Source of the DNA: Thermoanaerobaculum aquaticum
GTDB taxonomy: Bacteria > Acidobacteriota > Thermoanaerobaculia > Thermoanaerobaculales > Thermoanaerobaculaceae
Assembly: GCF_000687145.1 (NCBI RefSeq)
Contig: NZ_JMFG01000035.1
Location: 18,982 to 80,666, forward strand
Direction: 5' to 3'
DNA length: 61,685 nt
A program made the translations under genes and the position numbers. Shown here piece by piece: positions 43,662 to 51,853 of this stretch. The notes under the pieces are model-generated. The model did not search any database, was not told where the DNA came from, and saw only the letters and a program-made list of their open reading frames with translations. How positions within the stretch are numbered: position 1 is the stretch's first letter; each line of letters opens with the position of its first letter.

Positions 43662-44957
43662 CTACGCTCCTTTCCCCCCTTCCGGGGGAACCGGTTCCAC
43701 TTCCAGCTTGCTGCCCCGCACCGCCACCACCCGCACCGGCGTACCACTGGGAACGGGCTGCGAGGCGATGGCTTCCCAGTACTCTCCGTGCACGAAAACC
43801 TTGCCCTGGGGCGAAAGATCGCTCACTGCCGTGCCCTGCTCCCCCAGCATCCCTTCGATGCCGGTCACGGGCTTCACCCGGTGGGCGGAAAGCACCCGGG
43901 ACAAAAGGAAAATCACCACCGCCGCCACCACAAAGGCGGTGGGCAAAATGACCCCCCACCCCACCCGCAGCGAAGGCAGCGGCGCATCAATAAGCATGGC
44001 GGAACCCAAGATAAAACACACCAGTCCTGCCACGGTTAAAAGCCCGTAGCTGGTCACCTTCACCTCCGCAATGAAAAAGCCAATGGCCAAGAGGATGAGC
44101 AGCACCCCTACGTAGTTCACCGGCAAAACCGACAGCGCAAAAAACGCCAACAATAAGCTGATGGCTCCCAAAACCCCGGGGAAAATGGCCCCAGGGTGGG
44201 AAAGCTCAAAGTAAAGGCCCAGGATCCCCAAAAGCAAAAGCAGGTACGCAATGTTGGGGTGGGCAATGGCGGAAAGCAGCTTGTCCCCGGGCGAAGGGGT
44301 CACCAGCTTGATTTCCGGGTGAGTGAGCACGAGCTTTTCCACTGCCCCCGAAAAGCGCTTGATCTCCATGCCGTTGAGCTTGGCAAGCAGCTCGTTGCGG
44401 TCCGCCGCCACCAGCTCAATGAGTTTTTTGTCCAAAGCCTCCCGCTCGGTAAAGGACACCGACTCCCGCACCGCCTTTTCCGCCCATTCCACCGGCCTTC
44501 CCCGCTGGGCGGCCAAAGAACGAATGAGAGCTGCAGCGTCGTTGGTGACCTTTTCGGCAATGGTTTTCTCGAGGTCTTCCCCCTGCCCCCCCACCGGGTG
44601 AGCCGCACCGGCGTTGGTGCCGGGGGCCATGGCCGCCACATCCGCGGCCATGAGCAGGAAAAACCCGGCAGAGGCCGCCTGCGCCCCCGAGGGGGTGACG
44701 TACACCACCACCGGTCTTGGCGAGGTGGTAATGGCGGTGGTCATTTGCCGCAGCGAGGTTAAAAGCCCGCCCGGGGTATTGAGCTCCAAAACAACGACCT
44801 GGGCGTTTTCGGCGGCCGCCGTGCGCAGGCCCCGTTGCAGGTAGCGCATGGAGGCGGGCTGGATGGTATCTTCAAGGCGCATGACCACCACCGTTTCCGC
44901 TCCAGCGGCAGCGGTGTAGGCGAGGCAAAGGCAGGAAAAAACAATGCGCGAAAGCAC
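43662..44957 (-). CDS. NfeD-family membrane serine protease (long form)
   Basis: A 431-aa protein: signal peptide ([11 protein letters not shown]), ClpP-like protease domain (about 22-215), four or five transmembrane helices and a C-terminal OB-fold NfeD domain. The catalytic Ser96 (G-A-Q-A-A-S-A-G) and Lys136 (A-E-K-V-T-N-D) dyad matches archaeal STOPP proteases. I place the start at GTG 44957, where TTGCCC-N17-TATCAT lies 7 nt upstream; the open frame to 45053 runs antisense through the PAP2 gene and adds no conserved sequence. First gene of a six-gene operon. Confidence 0.9.
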   Translation of the reverse strand: MLSRIVFSCLCLAYTAAAGAETVVVMRLEDTIQPASMRYLQRGLRTAAAENAQVVVLELNTPGGLLTSLRQMTTAITTSPRPVVVYVTPSGAQAASAGFFLLMAADVAAMAPGTNAGAAHPVGGQGEDLEKTIAEKVTNDAAALIRSLAAQRGRPVEWAEKAVRESVSFTEREALDKKLIELVAADRNELLAKLNGMEIKRFSGAVEKLVLTHPEIKLVTPSPGDKLLSAIAHPNIAYLLLLLGILGLYFELSHPGAIFPGVLGAISLLLAFFALSVLPVNYVGVLLILLAIGFFIAEVKVTSYGLLTVAGLVCFILGSAMLIDAPLPSLRVGWGVILPTAFVVAAVVIFLLSRVLSAHRVKPVTGIEGMLGEQGTAVSDLSPQGKVFVHGEYWEAIASQPVPSGTPVRVVAVRGSKLEVEPVPPEGGKGA

Positions 44958-45849
44958 AACTCCAATGATAGAAGCTTTACCACTGGCGGGCAAGGGTCGT
45001 CTTCGGGTCGGCGAGCAAGCTTTGGCGGTGGCCCTCTTTGCCATGGCCATCATCGCCTGGTTTCACCCCCAGGAGCTTGCCCTTTCGGTGCGCGCTTCTC
45101 TGGCCACCGTGGCCCTCCTTTACCTGGTAGCGGCGGTGGCGCTGGCCCGGACAACCCAGCCCATGCTGGCGCTGGTCCGTGAGTTCCTCCCGGTGCCGGT
45201 GGTGCCGTTTATCTTTCTGCACCTTGGGCTTTTGATCCCCCTGGTGCACCCCGCCCACTACGACCGCCAGCTGGAAGCGCTGGACCGCCTCATCCTCGGA
45301 GCGGAAGCGCAGGCGGCCCTGTACAGCCTGTCAATCCCCGCCTGGCTTGCTGATGTCCTCACGCTGGCTTACTCCACGTTTTTCTTCCTGCCCATCGTGC
45401 TGCTGGTGGCGCTGGTTCGTGCGGGTGACCCGTACCTGCCGCGGGTAACTTCCACGGTGGTGCTCACGTTTCTGGTTTCCTACGCCGGCTACTTTCTGGT
45501 GCCGGCTTACGGTCCCCGGGCGGGCGTAGCCAAGGAACGGTACGCTTCCCTCCCCGCAGGGGTGGTGGGGGCCCCCATCCGCGAGCTTTTGGATCACTGG
45601 GAAAAGACCAAAACCGATGCGTTTCCCTCCGGCCACACCATGGTCACCCTTGCGGTGCTTTACTGCGCCCGCCGTCGAACCCCGCGCCTTTACACGGCTC
45701 TCCTGCCGGTGGGGGCTTTGCTCATTGCTGCCACCGTGCTGCTCACCTACCACTACGTGGTGGACGTTCTGGCCGCTATTCCCTTTTTGCTTTTGAGCCT
45801 GGGGCTGGCCCGCTGGTGGTGTGGCCCACTTCCCGCAAAGGCCTCCTGA
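44944..45849 (+). CDS. PAP2-superfamily membrane phosphatase
   Basis: A 301-aa integral membrane protein with about eight helices, related to the inositol-phosphorylceramide-synthase-like branch of PAP2 phosphatases. The core motifs are A-F-P-S-G-H (motif 2) and T-Y-H-Y-V-V-D (motif 3, His and Asp); motif 1 is reduced to G-Y-F-L-V-P-A-Y-G-P-R. It would hydrolyse or transfer a lipid phosphate head group. ATG 44944 has AGGCAGGA upstream, ATG 44965 is an alternative. It starts inside the divergent nfeD region and its last 74 bp overlap the convergent transglutaminase gene. Confidence 0.82.
   Translation: MRESTTPMIEALPLAGKGRLRVGEQALAVALFAMAIIAWFHPQELALSVRASLATVALLYLVAAVALARTTQPMLALVREFLPVPVVPFIFLHLGLLIPLVHPAHYDRQLEALDRLILGAEAQAALYSLSIPAWLADVLTLAYSTFFFLPIVLLVALVRAGDPYLPRVTSTVVLTFLVSYAGYFLVPAYGPRAGVAKERYASLPAGVVGAPIRELLDHWEKTKTDAFPSGHTMVTLAVLYCARRRTPRLYTALLPVGALLIAATVLLTYHYVVDVLAAIPFLLLSLGLARWWCGPLPAKAS
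44965..44993 (-). promoter_or_regulatory. Promoter of the nfeD-slipin-SPOR-lipA-DHS-GGDEF operon
   Basis: On the minus strand TTGCCC (44993-44988), 17-nt spacer, TATCAT (44970-44965), then 7 nt to GTG 44957. The transcript would be leaderless. The elements lie inside the first codons of the divergent PAP2 gene. Confidence 0.55.
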
Positions 45850-47752
45850 GCTCCCGCAGCACCTCCCGGAAGCTCGCCCACACCCGCCGGCGGGGAGGGG
45901 TGGCGCCGGCAGCGTACAAGGCACGCTCGTGGGCCTGGAAAAGCCAGAGACAGGCTTCCCGCGAGCTGGAAAGCCTGGGAAGAAGCGAGTCCAGCACCTG
46001 GGAAGGTGTGGCCCGCGCCAACGATTCCTCATCCCACCCCGCCTCCTGTGCCAACCGCCAGAGGAGGACACCCAATTCCGATGGGGCAGCCCTTCGCTTT
46101 TGCCTTCCCCTTTGCCGCCACAAGAGCCATGCGGCAGCCACCACCAGCAGAGCCACGGCAAGCAAGGCCAGCCATCGTCCGGCGCTGCGGACGGCGCTCC
46201 AGAGGGAAACCAGCACCTCCAGTTGATCCGCCAGGGAAAAGGTAATCACCCAGCGGTCCCAGAAGCCCTCCAGGTTGGCCCACAGCGCCCGGAGGCTAAC
46301 CGCTTCGGTACCAGACTCGGTACCGGGTCTTCCCTCCGGCGGTGTGGGGTCAAAGATCCACCAGCGATCGCCGATATACGCCAAAACCCAGGCGTGGGCG
46401 TTGGCGTCCCGCAGCAGGAACTCGCCCCCTCCCAGGTCCTGACCCCCGGCAAAGCCCGTTTGCAACCGGGCGGGAATCCCCTCGGCGCGCAAGAGCAAAA
46501 CCATGGCGGAAGCGAAAAACTCGCAATGCCCCTCCCGGGCGGTGAACAAAAACCACTCCACGGGATCGGCCCGCAACGGTACCGCGGTGCTAGTGCTGTA
46601 GCGGTAGCGCCTCTGCAGGTACTCTTCCAGAGCTTGCGCTCGACGCAGGGGATCGCGGGCGTTGCCCATGGCTTCCCGCGCCACGCGGCGTAAGGCTTGG
46701 CGGCTCACGGTAACCGCCAGGTCCTCCGGCCCGGGGGGACGGGTGTTCACCACACCAGGGTCAAAGCTCACCCGGAAGCTGATGGGCGGCTCTAAAGAAC
46801 GGGGGATGCGCACCGCCCCGGCACCGTCCACCCACACCTCGGCATCCGGCGGTACCACCTGACGGGTGCCGGGAGGCAGAAACAGCCGATCGCTGGACTG
46901 CTCCAGGGTAATTTCCGCTTTCACCGGTCCTTCCGGCCCCGCGAAGAAGTTCACCTCTTCCCCGGCCCGCTGCTTGCGGCTTTCCAGCCACCGCCCGGCG
47001 CGGTAATGGGACAGCGTGGCGCCGGCAAAGCGCAGCCAGTGAGGCTGCACCTGGTCGGCCTTTAAAAACCTCACGCGCAGCATGGGACGCCGGGAGATCT
47101 TGATGTCCCCCAGCTGGTGCAGGCTCACCGCTTCCCGAAAGCCGCTCACCGGCCGCGCCCCGAGCCCTGAGGCCGCAAAGGGCGAGCGCAAGCGGGGGAA
47201 AAGCACGAAAAGAGGTGCAGCCACCAAGAAAGCCAGCACCGTGGTGCCCGCCACCAGCCTGGCCGGCGGTAAACCTCGCGGGGAGCCACCCCCAAAGCGC
47301 TGGCCCAACTCCAGAGGAACCAGCTGGCCAGCGGCCACCACCACCCCCACTAGCAACGCCACCAAATAGCCCACCAGCGCCGGATGGGTGGAGGAAGCAA
47401 TGCCTGCCGCGTTGAGCATTGCAAGGAGCAGCAGCACCGTGGCCCGCCGCGTTTTTTCGGCACCGCCCCACAGGCGAACGGCGGTGAGCAGCACCAGCAG
47501 GTTGGCCACCGGACGCATGACCCCAAAGCGCAGACCTCCTCCCGCCGCTACCGCCGCCACGATGACCAGCGCCAAGAGGTTTTCAAGCCAGGAAGGCAGG
47601 GGCTTAAGGGGGCGTGGCTTCGCGATGAGAACCAGCGCCACCACCAGCATAGGGAGCACAAACGGCAGAGCCACAGCGCCGGCCAAGCTCAACAGCAAAG
47701 CCACCGCCAGCGCTCCAACCCCGAACCACCGTTGCCACAGCACCTGCGGCAT
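45776..47752 (-). CDS. Transglutaminase-like membrane protein (TgpA/DUF3488 family)
   Basis: A 658-aa protein: several N-terminal transmembrane helices (about 10-190), a periplasmic transglutaminase core with the triad Cys410 (E-G-H-C-E-F-F), His453 (N-A-H-A-W-V) and Asp468 (F-D-P-T-P), then a further TM helix (about 530) and a cytoplasmic tail. It belongs to the MoxR-DUF58-TGase triad found across bacteria, with roles in cell-envelope and stress functions. TGATG overlap with DUF58; its 3' end runs 74 bp antisense into the PAP2 gene. Last gene of a seven-gene operon. Confidence 0.92.
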   Translation of the reverse strand: MPQVLWQRWFGVGALAVALLLSLAGAVALPFVLPMLVVALVLIAKPRPLKPLPSWLENLLALVIVAAVAAGGGLRFGVMRPVANLLVLLTAVRLWGGAEKTRRATVLLLLAMLNAAGIASSTHPALVGYLVALLVGVVVAAGQLVPLELGQRFGGGSPRGLPPARLVAGTTVLAFLVAAPLFVLFPRLRSPFAASGLGARPVSGFREAVSLHQLGDIKISRRPMLRVRFLKADQVQPHWLRFAGATLSHYRAGRWLESRKQRAGEEVNFFAGPEGPVKAEITLEQSSDRLFLPPGTRQVVPPDAEVWVDGAGAVRIPRSLEPPISFRVSFDPGVVNTRPPGPEDLAVTVSRQALRRVAREAMGNARDPLRRAQALEEYLQRRYRYSTSTAVPLRADPVEWFLFTAREGHCEFFASAMVLLLRAEGIPARLQTGFAGGQDLGGGEFLLRDANAHAWVLAYIGDRWWIFDPTPPEGRPGTESGTEAVSLRALWANLEGFWDRWVITFSLADQLEVLVSLWSAVRSAGRWLALLAVALLVVAAAWLLWRQRGRQKRRAAPSELGVLLWRLAQEAGWDEESLARATPSQVLDSLLPRLSSSREACLWLFQAHERALYAAGATPPRRRVWASFREVLRELRRPLREVGHTTSGPAPGSKAKRE

Positions 47753-48762
47753 CAGGAGCTCCCCGCCAGGCGGTACACCGCCTGCTCCCCCTGGGTCAAA
47801 AAGATCGTGCCCGCCGCGCCGCGCACCGGCTGCACCAGGGCCAGAAGCGTGAGCACCTTGCGGAGGTGCTCGGGCCCCCAGGCTGGGGGCAGCACCCGCT
47901 CTCCCACCACCAACCCCACCGCCTGCCCGGTATGCACCAGCTTGCGGGCCACCGACGCCACCTCCGCCACCAGGTCCTCAAAACGCCGACGGGTTTCTGG
48001 GTCCTCGGGATCGCGCACGTGGGGATCCAGCACCAAAAACCGCAAGCTGCGCTCCCGTTCCCGCCTTTCCATGACGATGACCCTCCCCTGGCGAGCCGTT
48101 TGCTTCCAGTGCACATCCCGGAGGTCATCCCCCGGGCGGAACTCCCGCAGGAGCTCCACCTCACCGCCCCGCTGCAGACGCGCCGTTCCTCGCTCTTGAA
48201 TACCCTGAGGTGGGCCGGAAAAACGGGGCAGGGCAGCCGCCACCAGGCGGGGGTAAACCAGAAGCTCGCCAGGTTGGGAGATGTTCAGCGACTTCACAAA
48301 AAACCCCAGCGGCAGCCGCACCTCCAGCGTCAGGTGCGGCCGGGGAAAAAGCCCCCTGGCCGGAAAGCGGGTCAAAAGCGGCACCGTGACCTTCCCCCTG
48401 GGGGGCACCAAAGGTAAAACCAACCCTCCCGGAAGCCCCGAAAGCCGGCACACCACGCCCCAGGCGGGGAGGAAGCGGGAGGTGTTGTGCACCACCACCT
48501 GCACGCGGGTGGCCGCCGAAGCCCACACCTCGGCAGGCCACAGGGTTTCGCCCTGCAAATGACCCAGGGTATGCCGGGAAAGCACCCCCGAGGCCACGAA
48601 CGCCCCCAGGCTCAGGGCCAGCAGCATGTACAGCGCGTTGTTGCCGGTGTTGAGGGCCGAAACCCCAAGCACCGCCACCCAAACCAGAAACCACCAGAAG
48701 GCCCGGGTGGGAGTCAGGGAAAAGCCAGGAAAGCGCCATTCCAGCGCGGAAATCCAGCCCAT
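47752..48762 (-). CDS. DUF58 domain membrane protein
   Basis: A 336-aa protein with two N-terminal transmembrane helices (about 22-62) and a DUF58 domain whose hallmark R-E-F-R-P-G-D-D-L-R-D-V-H-W-K lies near residues 205-220, preceding a VWA-like region. DUF58 proteins partner MoxR ATPases, possibly as assembly or chaperone clients. Start ATG 48762 is 2 nt after the MoxR stop. Stop overlaps the transglutaminase start. Confidence 0.92.
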   Translation of the reverse strand: MGWISALEWRFPGFSLTPTRAFWWFLVWVAVLGVSALNTGNNALYMLLALSLGAFVASGVLSRHTLGHLQGETLWPAEVWASAATRVQVVVHNTSRFLPAWGVVCRLSGLPGGLVLPLVPPRGKVTVPLLTRFPARGLFPRPHLTLEVRLPLGFFVKSLNISQPGELLVYPRLVAAALPRFSGPPQGIQERGTARLQRGGEVELLREFRPGDDLRDVHWKQTARQGRVIVMERRERERSLRFLVLDPHVRDPEDPETRRRFEDLVAEVASVARKLVHTGQAVGLVVGERVLPPAWGPEHLRKVLTLLALVQPVRGAAGTIFLTQGEQAVYRLAGSS

Positions 48763-48764
48763 GG

Positions 48765-49709
48765 TTACCAGGGCACCGGGGTGGTCGCCACGATTTCCTG
48801 GATGATGGCCCTCTCCGCCTCGCTTTGCGAGGCCCCGGAGCCGTCGGAGCCGGAGAGGATCACCCGGTGGGCCATCACCGGCACCGCCGCCCGCACCACA
48901 TCATCGGGGATGGCGTAATCCCTCCCCTCCAAGAGCGCCAGCGCCTGTGCCGCCCGTTGCAGGCTCAACGCGCCGCGGGTGGAAACCCCCAGCGCCAGGG
49001 AGGGGTGCTTTCGGGTGCGCTGCACCAGCTCCAAAAGGTAGCGGAGCAAAGGCTCGGCCACCCTCACCCGCCGCACCTCGGCTTGCAGCTCCACCACCTC
49101 GTCGGACCCCAACACCGGCCGCACCGCCTCCAGCTCCTCCTCCACCCCGCCCCTGGCCAGAAGCGCCAGCTCCTCATCAGGTGCGGGGTAGCCCAGGTGC
49201 AGCCGCATCAGGAAGCGGTCCAGTTGCGATTCGGGGAGCTGGTAGGTTCCCAGGTACTCCACGGGGTTTTGGGTGGCCAGCACCAGGAAGGGCTCCCGCA
49301 GCCGGTAGCGGGTCTTGTCCACGGTGACCGTGCGCTCGTTCATGGCTTCCAGAAGGGCGGCCTGGGTTTTGGGGGTGGCGCGGTTAATCTCGTCGGCCAA
49401 AAGCACGTTGGTGAAAATGGGGCCGGGCAAAAACTCAAACTCGCCCTTTTCTGCCCGCCAGAGGGAAACGCCGATGACATCCGAGGGCAGCGTGTCGGAG
49501 GTAAACTGGATGCGCGAAAACGTGAGGTTCAGCGAGCGCGCCAGAGCTTGCGCCAGCGTGGTCTTCCCCACGCCGGGGACGTCCTCCAAAAGCACGTGAC
49601 CCCGGGCCAAGAGCGCGGCAATCACGAAATCAATGACGTCTTCCTTACCGCGGATGACCCGTCCCACCGATTGCCGCAAAGCCTGGAGCTTTTCCCGGGT
49701 ATCGGTCAT
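48765..49709 (-). CDS. MoxR-family AAA+ ATPase
   Basis: A 314-aa AAA+ chaperone-like ATPase. Walker A is G-V-G-K-T-T (Lys49), Walker B L-L-A-D-E-I-N-R (Asp106, Glu107), sensor 1 lies in A-T-Q-N-P, and the G-T-Y-x-L-P-E-S-Q-L-D-R-F motif typical of MoxR follows. AAGGAGAACCT precedes the ATG. Sits between a small unknown protein and DUF58 in a leftward operon; the three downstream genes make the known MoxR-DUF58-TGase set. Confidence 0.95.
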   Translation of the reverse strand: MTDTREKLQALRQSVGRVIRGKEDVIDFVIAALLARGHVLLEDVPGVGKTTLAQALARSLNLTFSRIQFTSDTLPSDVIGVSLWRAEKGEFEFLPGPIFTNVLLADEINRATPKTQAALLEAMNERTVTVDKTRYRLREPFLVLATQNPVEYLGTYQLPESQLDRFLMRLHLGYPAPDEELALLARGGVEEELEAVRPVLGSDEVVELQAEVRRVRVAEPLLRYLLELVQRTRKHPSLALGVSTRGALSLQRAAQALALLEGRDYAIPDDVVRAAVPVMAHRVILSGSDGSGASQSEAERAIIQEIVATTPVPW

Positions 49710-49718
49710 AGGTTCTCC

Positions 49719-50129
49719 TTACCCGGAAAGCCGGTTGGCCGCCTCGGGGTCCAGAAGCCCCACCAGCTGTTTCTTGGCCGCCAGAGCCGCCCGCAGGAGC
49801 TCCCCCAAGCGCGGGGCATCCGCCGCTGCCACCAAAAGATCCACATTGGCCAGAAAGGCCCGCCAGCCATCGCCGGTTTGGGCTCCCGGGTTCACCAAAA
49901 CCAAAAGGCACCCCCGCCGCAGGGCTGCGGGCATGGCCAAAAGCGGCTGGGCATCAGGTCCCCCCCAGGCGGGTGCCTCGGGACACACCACCACCGCCAC
50001 CGCTCCCGCTTCCACCTCCATGCGCGCCTGGCGGTAGGAGGGCACCGTCACCGCTTCAAAACCCGAAGCTGCCAGGGCGCCCTGGTAGGCTTGGGCCTGG
50101 TTTCCGCTCACCAGCACCACCCGTCGCAT
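49719..50129 (-). CDS. Small protein, receiver-like fold, unknown function
   Basis: A 136-aa protein with alternating strands and helices: V-V-L-V-S-G-N-Q, then A-V-A-V-V-V-C-P-E-A-P, then C-L-L-V-L-V-N-P-G and L-L-V-A-A-A-D-A-P. The pattern and length resemble a response-regulator receiver domain, but the phospho-acceptor Asp after strand 3 is replaced (V-V-V-C-P) and the acidic pair after strand 1 is absent. Family not recognised. It lies 3 nt after the PilT-like gene and 9 nt before moxR. Confidence 0.6.
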   Translation of the reverse strand: MRRVVLVSGNQAQAYQGALAASGFEAVTVPSYRQARMEVEAGAVAVVVCPEAPAWGGPDAQPLLAMPAALRRGCLLVLVNPGAQTGDGWRAFLANVDLLVAAADAPRLGELLRAALAAKKQLVGLLDPEAANRLSG

Positions 50130-50132
50130 GCC

Positions 50133-51263
50133 TCATGCCCCCTTAAGGTCCAGAAGCCGCAGCTCCAACTGCCGCGGCAGCACCGCGTACTCCAGGGCCA
50201 CCGCCGCGTCCAGCTCGCCCCTGCGCACCTTGCGCTCCAGCTCGCGATCGAATGCCTGTTGCCCTTCGTTTTCGCCGTCCCGCAGGAAATCGCTTACCGT
50301 AGCCGAATCCAGGCGCCCCTGGGCGAGGAACTCGGCAGCGGCCACAGTCTGCCGGAACACCTCAAAAACCGGGCGCCGCTTGCCGTCGCGGTGGGGCAAG
50401 AGCCTTTGCGTGAAGCAAAAGCGCAGCACCCGGGAAAGCCGCAGGCGCGCCTCCGGCCGCTCTTCGGGTGGGAAAAGCGAGAGGAAGCGAGAAAGCGCCG
50501 AAGCGGTGTCATAACCGCGCAAGGAGGTGAGCAGGAGGTGCCCGGTCTCCGCAAGCTCCAGGACCGCCCGGGCTTCGTCGGGGGTGCGCACCTCCGAGGC
50601 CATGATGACCTCCGCCCCGGCTGCCGCCGCATCCACAAGCCCCTGGCTTAAGGAAGGCGTGTCAATGCCCACCTCCCGCTGGAAAATTGCCGCCTTTTCG
50701 TGCTTGTGCAGGAACTCAATGGGTTCCTCCACGGTCATTACGTGGCAGGCACGGGTGCGGTTGATCTCGCCCACCAGCGCCGCCAGGGTGGTGGTGCGCC
50801 CGGAACCCGCGGGACCGTTCACCAGCACCACCCCAGTGCGCTCCTGGGTGGCTTCCGCCACCGCTGGCACAAGCTCCAGCTCCGCCAGGCTAGGAACCCG
50901 GTCCGGGATCGAGCGGAGGGTTACCCCGAAGCTCCCCCGTTGCTGGAAAACCGCCACCCGAAAGCGGTTCACGCCGGGGATGGAGTAAGCAAAAGCCGCA
51001 GCGCCTTTTTTCTGGACCTTTTCCGCAGCGGCCGCCGGTGCCGAGGCCAGGAGGTTCAAAACCACCGCCTCGGTTTGGTACGGGGAAAGCCGGGGAAGCC
51101 CCGGGATTTCCACCCGTTGCAGCTCCCCGTCTGTGAGGACACAGGGGGGCAGGCCCACCCCCAGGAGCACGTCACCACCCTGGCCGGCCCGCCGCCCCAC
51201 CTCGCTTAAAAAACCGGGCAAGTCGAAGTTCAGCACAGGACCAGTATAGCCACCCGGGGTCAC
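50133..51263 (-). CDS. PilT/secretion-ATPase-like protein with degenerate Walker A
   Basis: A 376-aa protein of the PilT/GspE-type RecA fold. The P-loop reads G-P-A-G-S-G-R-T-T-T-L, with Arg in place of the catalytic Lys. The Asp box is M-T-V-E-E-P-I-E-F; Walker B is V-I-M-A-S-E-V-R-T rather than the usual V-G-E-M-R-D; and the His box T-L-H-T is S-L-R-G. ATP hydrolysis is therefore doubtful. GTGA overlap with rsmD supports GTG 51263; a second start, GTG 51236, has TATACT exactly 6 nt upstream. The protein sits between rsmD and the small protein-MoxR cluster; no pilus genes are present. Confidence 0.85.
   Translation of the reverse strand: MTPGGYTGPVLNFDLPGFLSEVGRRAGQGGDVLLGVGLPPCVLTDGELQRVEIPGLPRLSPYQTEAVVLNLLASAPAAAAEKVQKKGAAAFAYSIPGVNRFRVAVFQQRGSFGVTLRSIPDRVPSLAELELVPAVAEATQERTGVVLVNGPAGSGRTTTLAALVGEINRTRACHVMTVEEPIEFLHKHEKAAIFQREVGIDTPSLSQGLVDAAAAGAEVIMASEVRTPDEARAVLELAETGHLLLTSLRGYDTASALSRFLSLFPPEERPEARLRLSRVLRFCFTQRLLPHRDGKRRPVFEVFRQTVAAAEFLAQGRLDSATVSDFLRDGENEGQQAFDRELERKVRRGELDAAVALEYAVLPRQLELRLLDLKGA
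51243..51248 (-). promoter_or_regulatory. Putative internal -10 before PilT-like gene
   Basis: TATACT on the minus strand lies exactly 6 nt before GTG 51236. It would allow the PilT-like-MoxR part of the operon to be transcribed without rsmD. Confidence 0.4.
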
Positions 51264-51853
51264 CAGCCGGAGCTGGCCGGACCTTGGGGCTCAGCTTGAC
51301 CACCGCCCTTCCCCAGGAAACGCAACAAAACCGCACCCCGCAGCGCCCGAAGCGGGGAAAAACCCGGCAGCTCCCAGCTGGCCTTGGGAGGATGCTCCAA
51401 AACCAAAAGCCCCCCGGCCACCAGGATCCCCCGCTCACCCACCGCTGCCACCGCCGGCAGGTGCTGGGCAAAGCGGGCAAAGGGCGGGTCCGCCCAAAGG
51501 ATGTTCACCTTTTCGCCTCTGGCAGCCAACCAGCTCACGGCTTCCTCTGCGGGCTTCGGGACCACCAGGACGCGATGGGGCTCCACCTTCAGAAGCTCCA
51601 GGTTGCGGCGCAGCAGGGCAAGGGCCTGCGGGTGGGGCTCCACCAGGATGGCGCGGGCTGCCCCGCGGGAAAGCGCCTCCAGGGAAACCACTCCGGTGCC
51701 GGCAAAGAGGTCCAGGAAAACCGCATCAGAAAGCTCCCCCGCCAGCACCGAGAAGGCCTGCTCCCGCAACGCATCGGGAGTGGGCCGCAACGGCCACCCC
51801 GGAGGCGGCCCAAAAACCTTCCGCGAGGCCCAAATCCCACCGGTGATCCTCAC
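51260..51853 (-). CDS. rsmD: 16S rRNA (guanine-N2)-methyltransferase RsmD
   Basis: SAM-dependent m2G966 methylation of 16S rRNA; 197 aa, typical. Motif I is F-L-D-L-F-A-G-T-G (about 46-54) and the N-methyltransferase motif IV reads A-D-P-P-F (usually D-P-P-Y). M-R-I-T-G-G-x-W matches the family N-terminus. GTG start overlaps the stop of the DHH-CBS-NTase gene (GTGA), and its own stop overlaps the PilT-like start. Confidence 0.93.
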   Translation of the reverse strand: MRITGGIWASRKVFGPPPGWPLRPTPDALREQAFSVLAGELSDAVFLDLFAGTGVVSLEALSRGAARAILVEPHPQALALLRRNLELLKVEPHRVLVVPKPAEEAVSWLAARGEKVNILWADPPFARFAQHLPAVAAVGERGILVAGGLLVLEHPPKASWELPGFSPLRALRGAVLLRFLGKGGGQAEPQGPASSGW

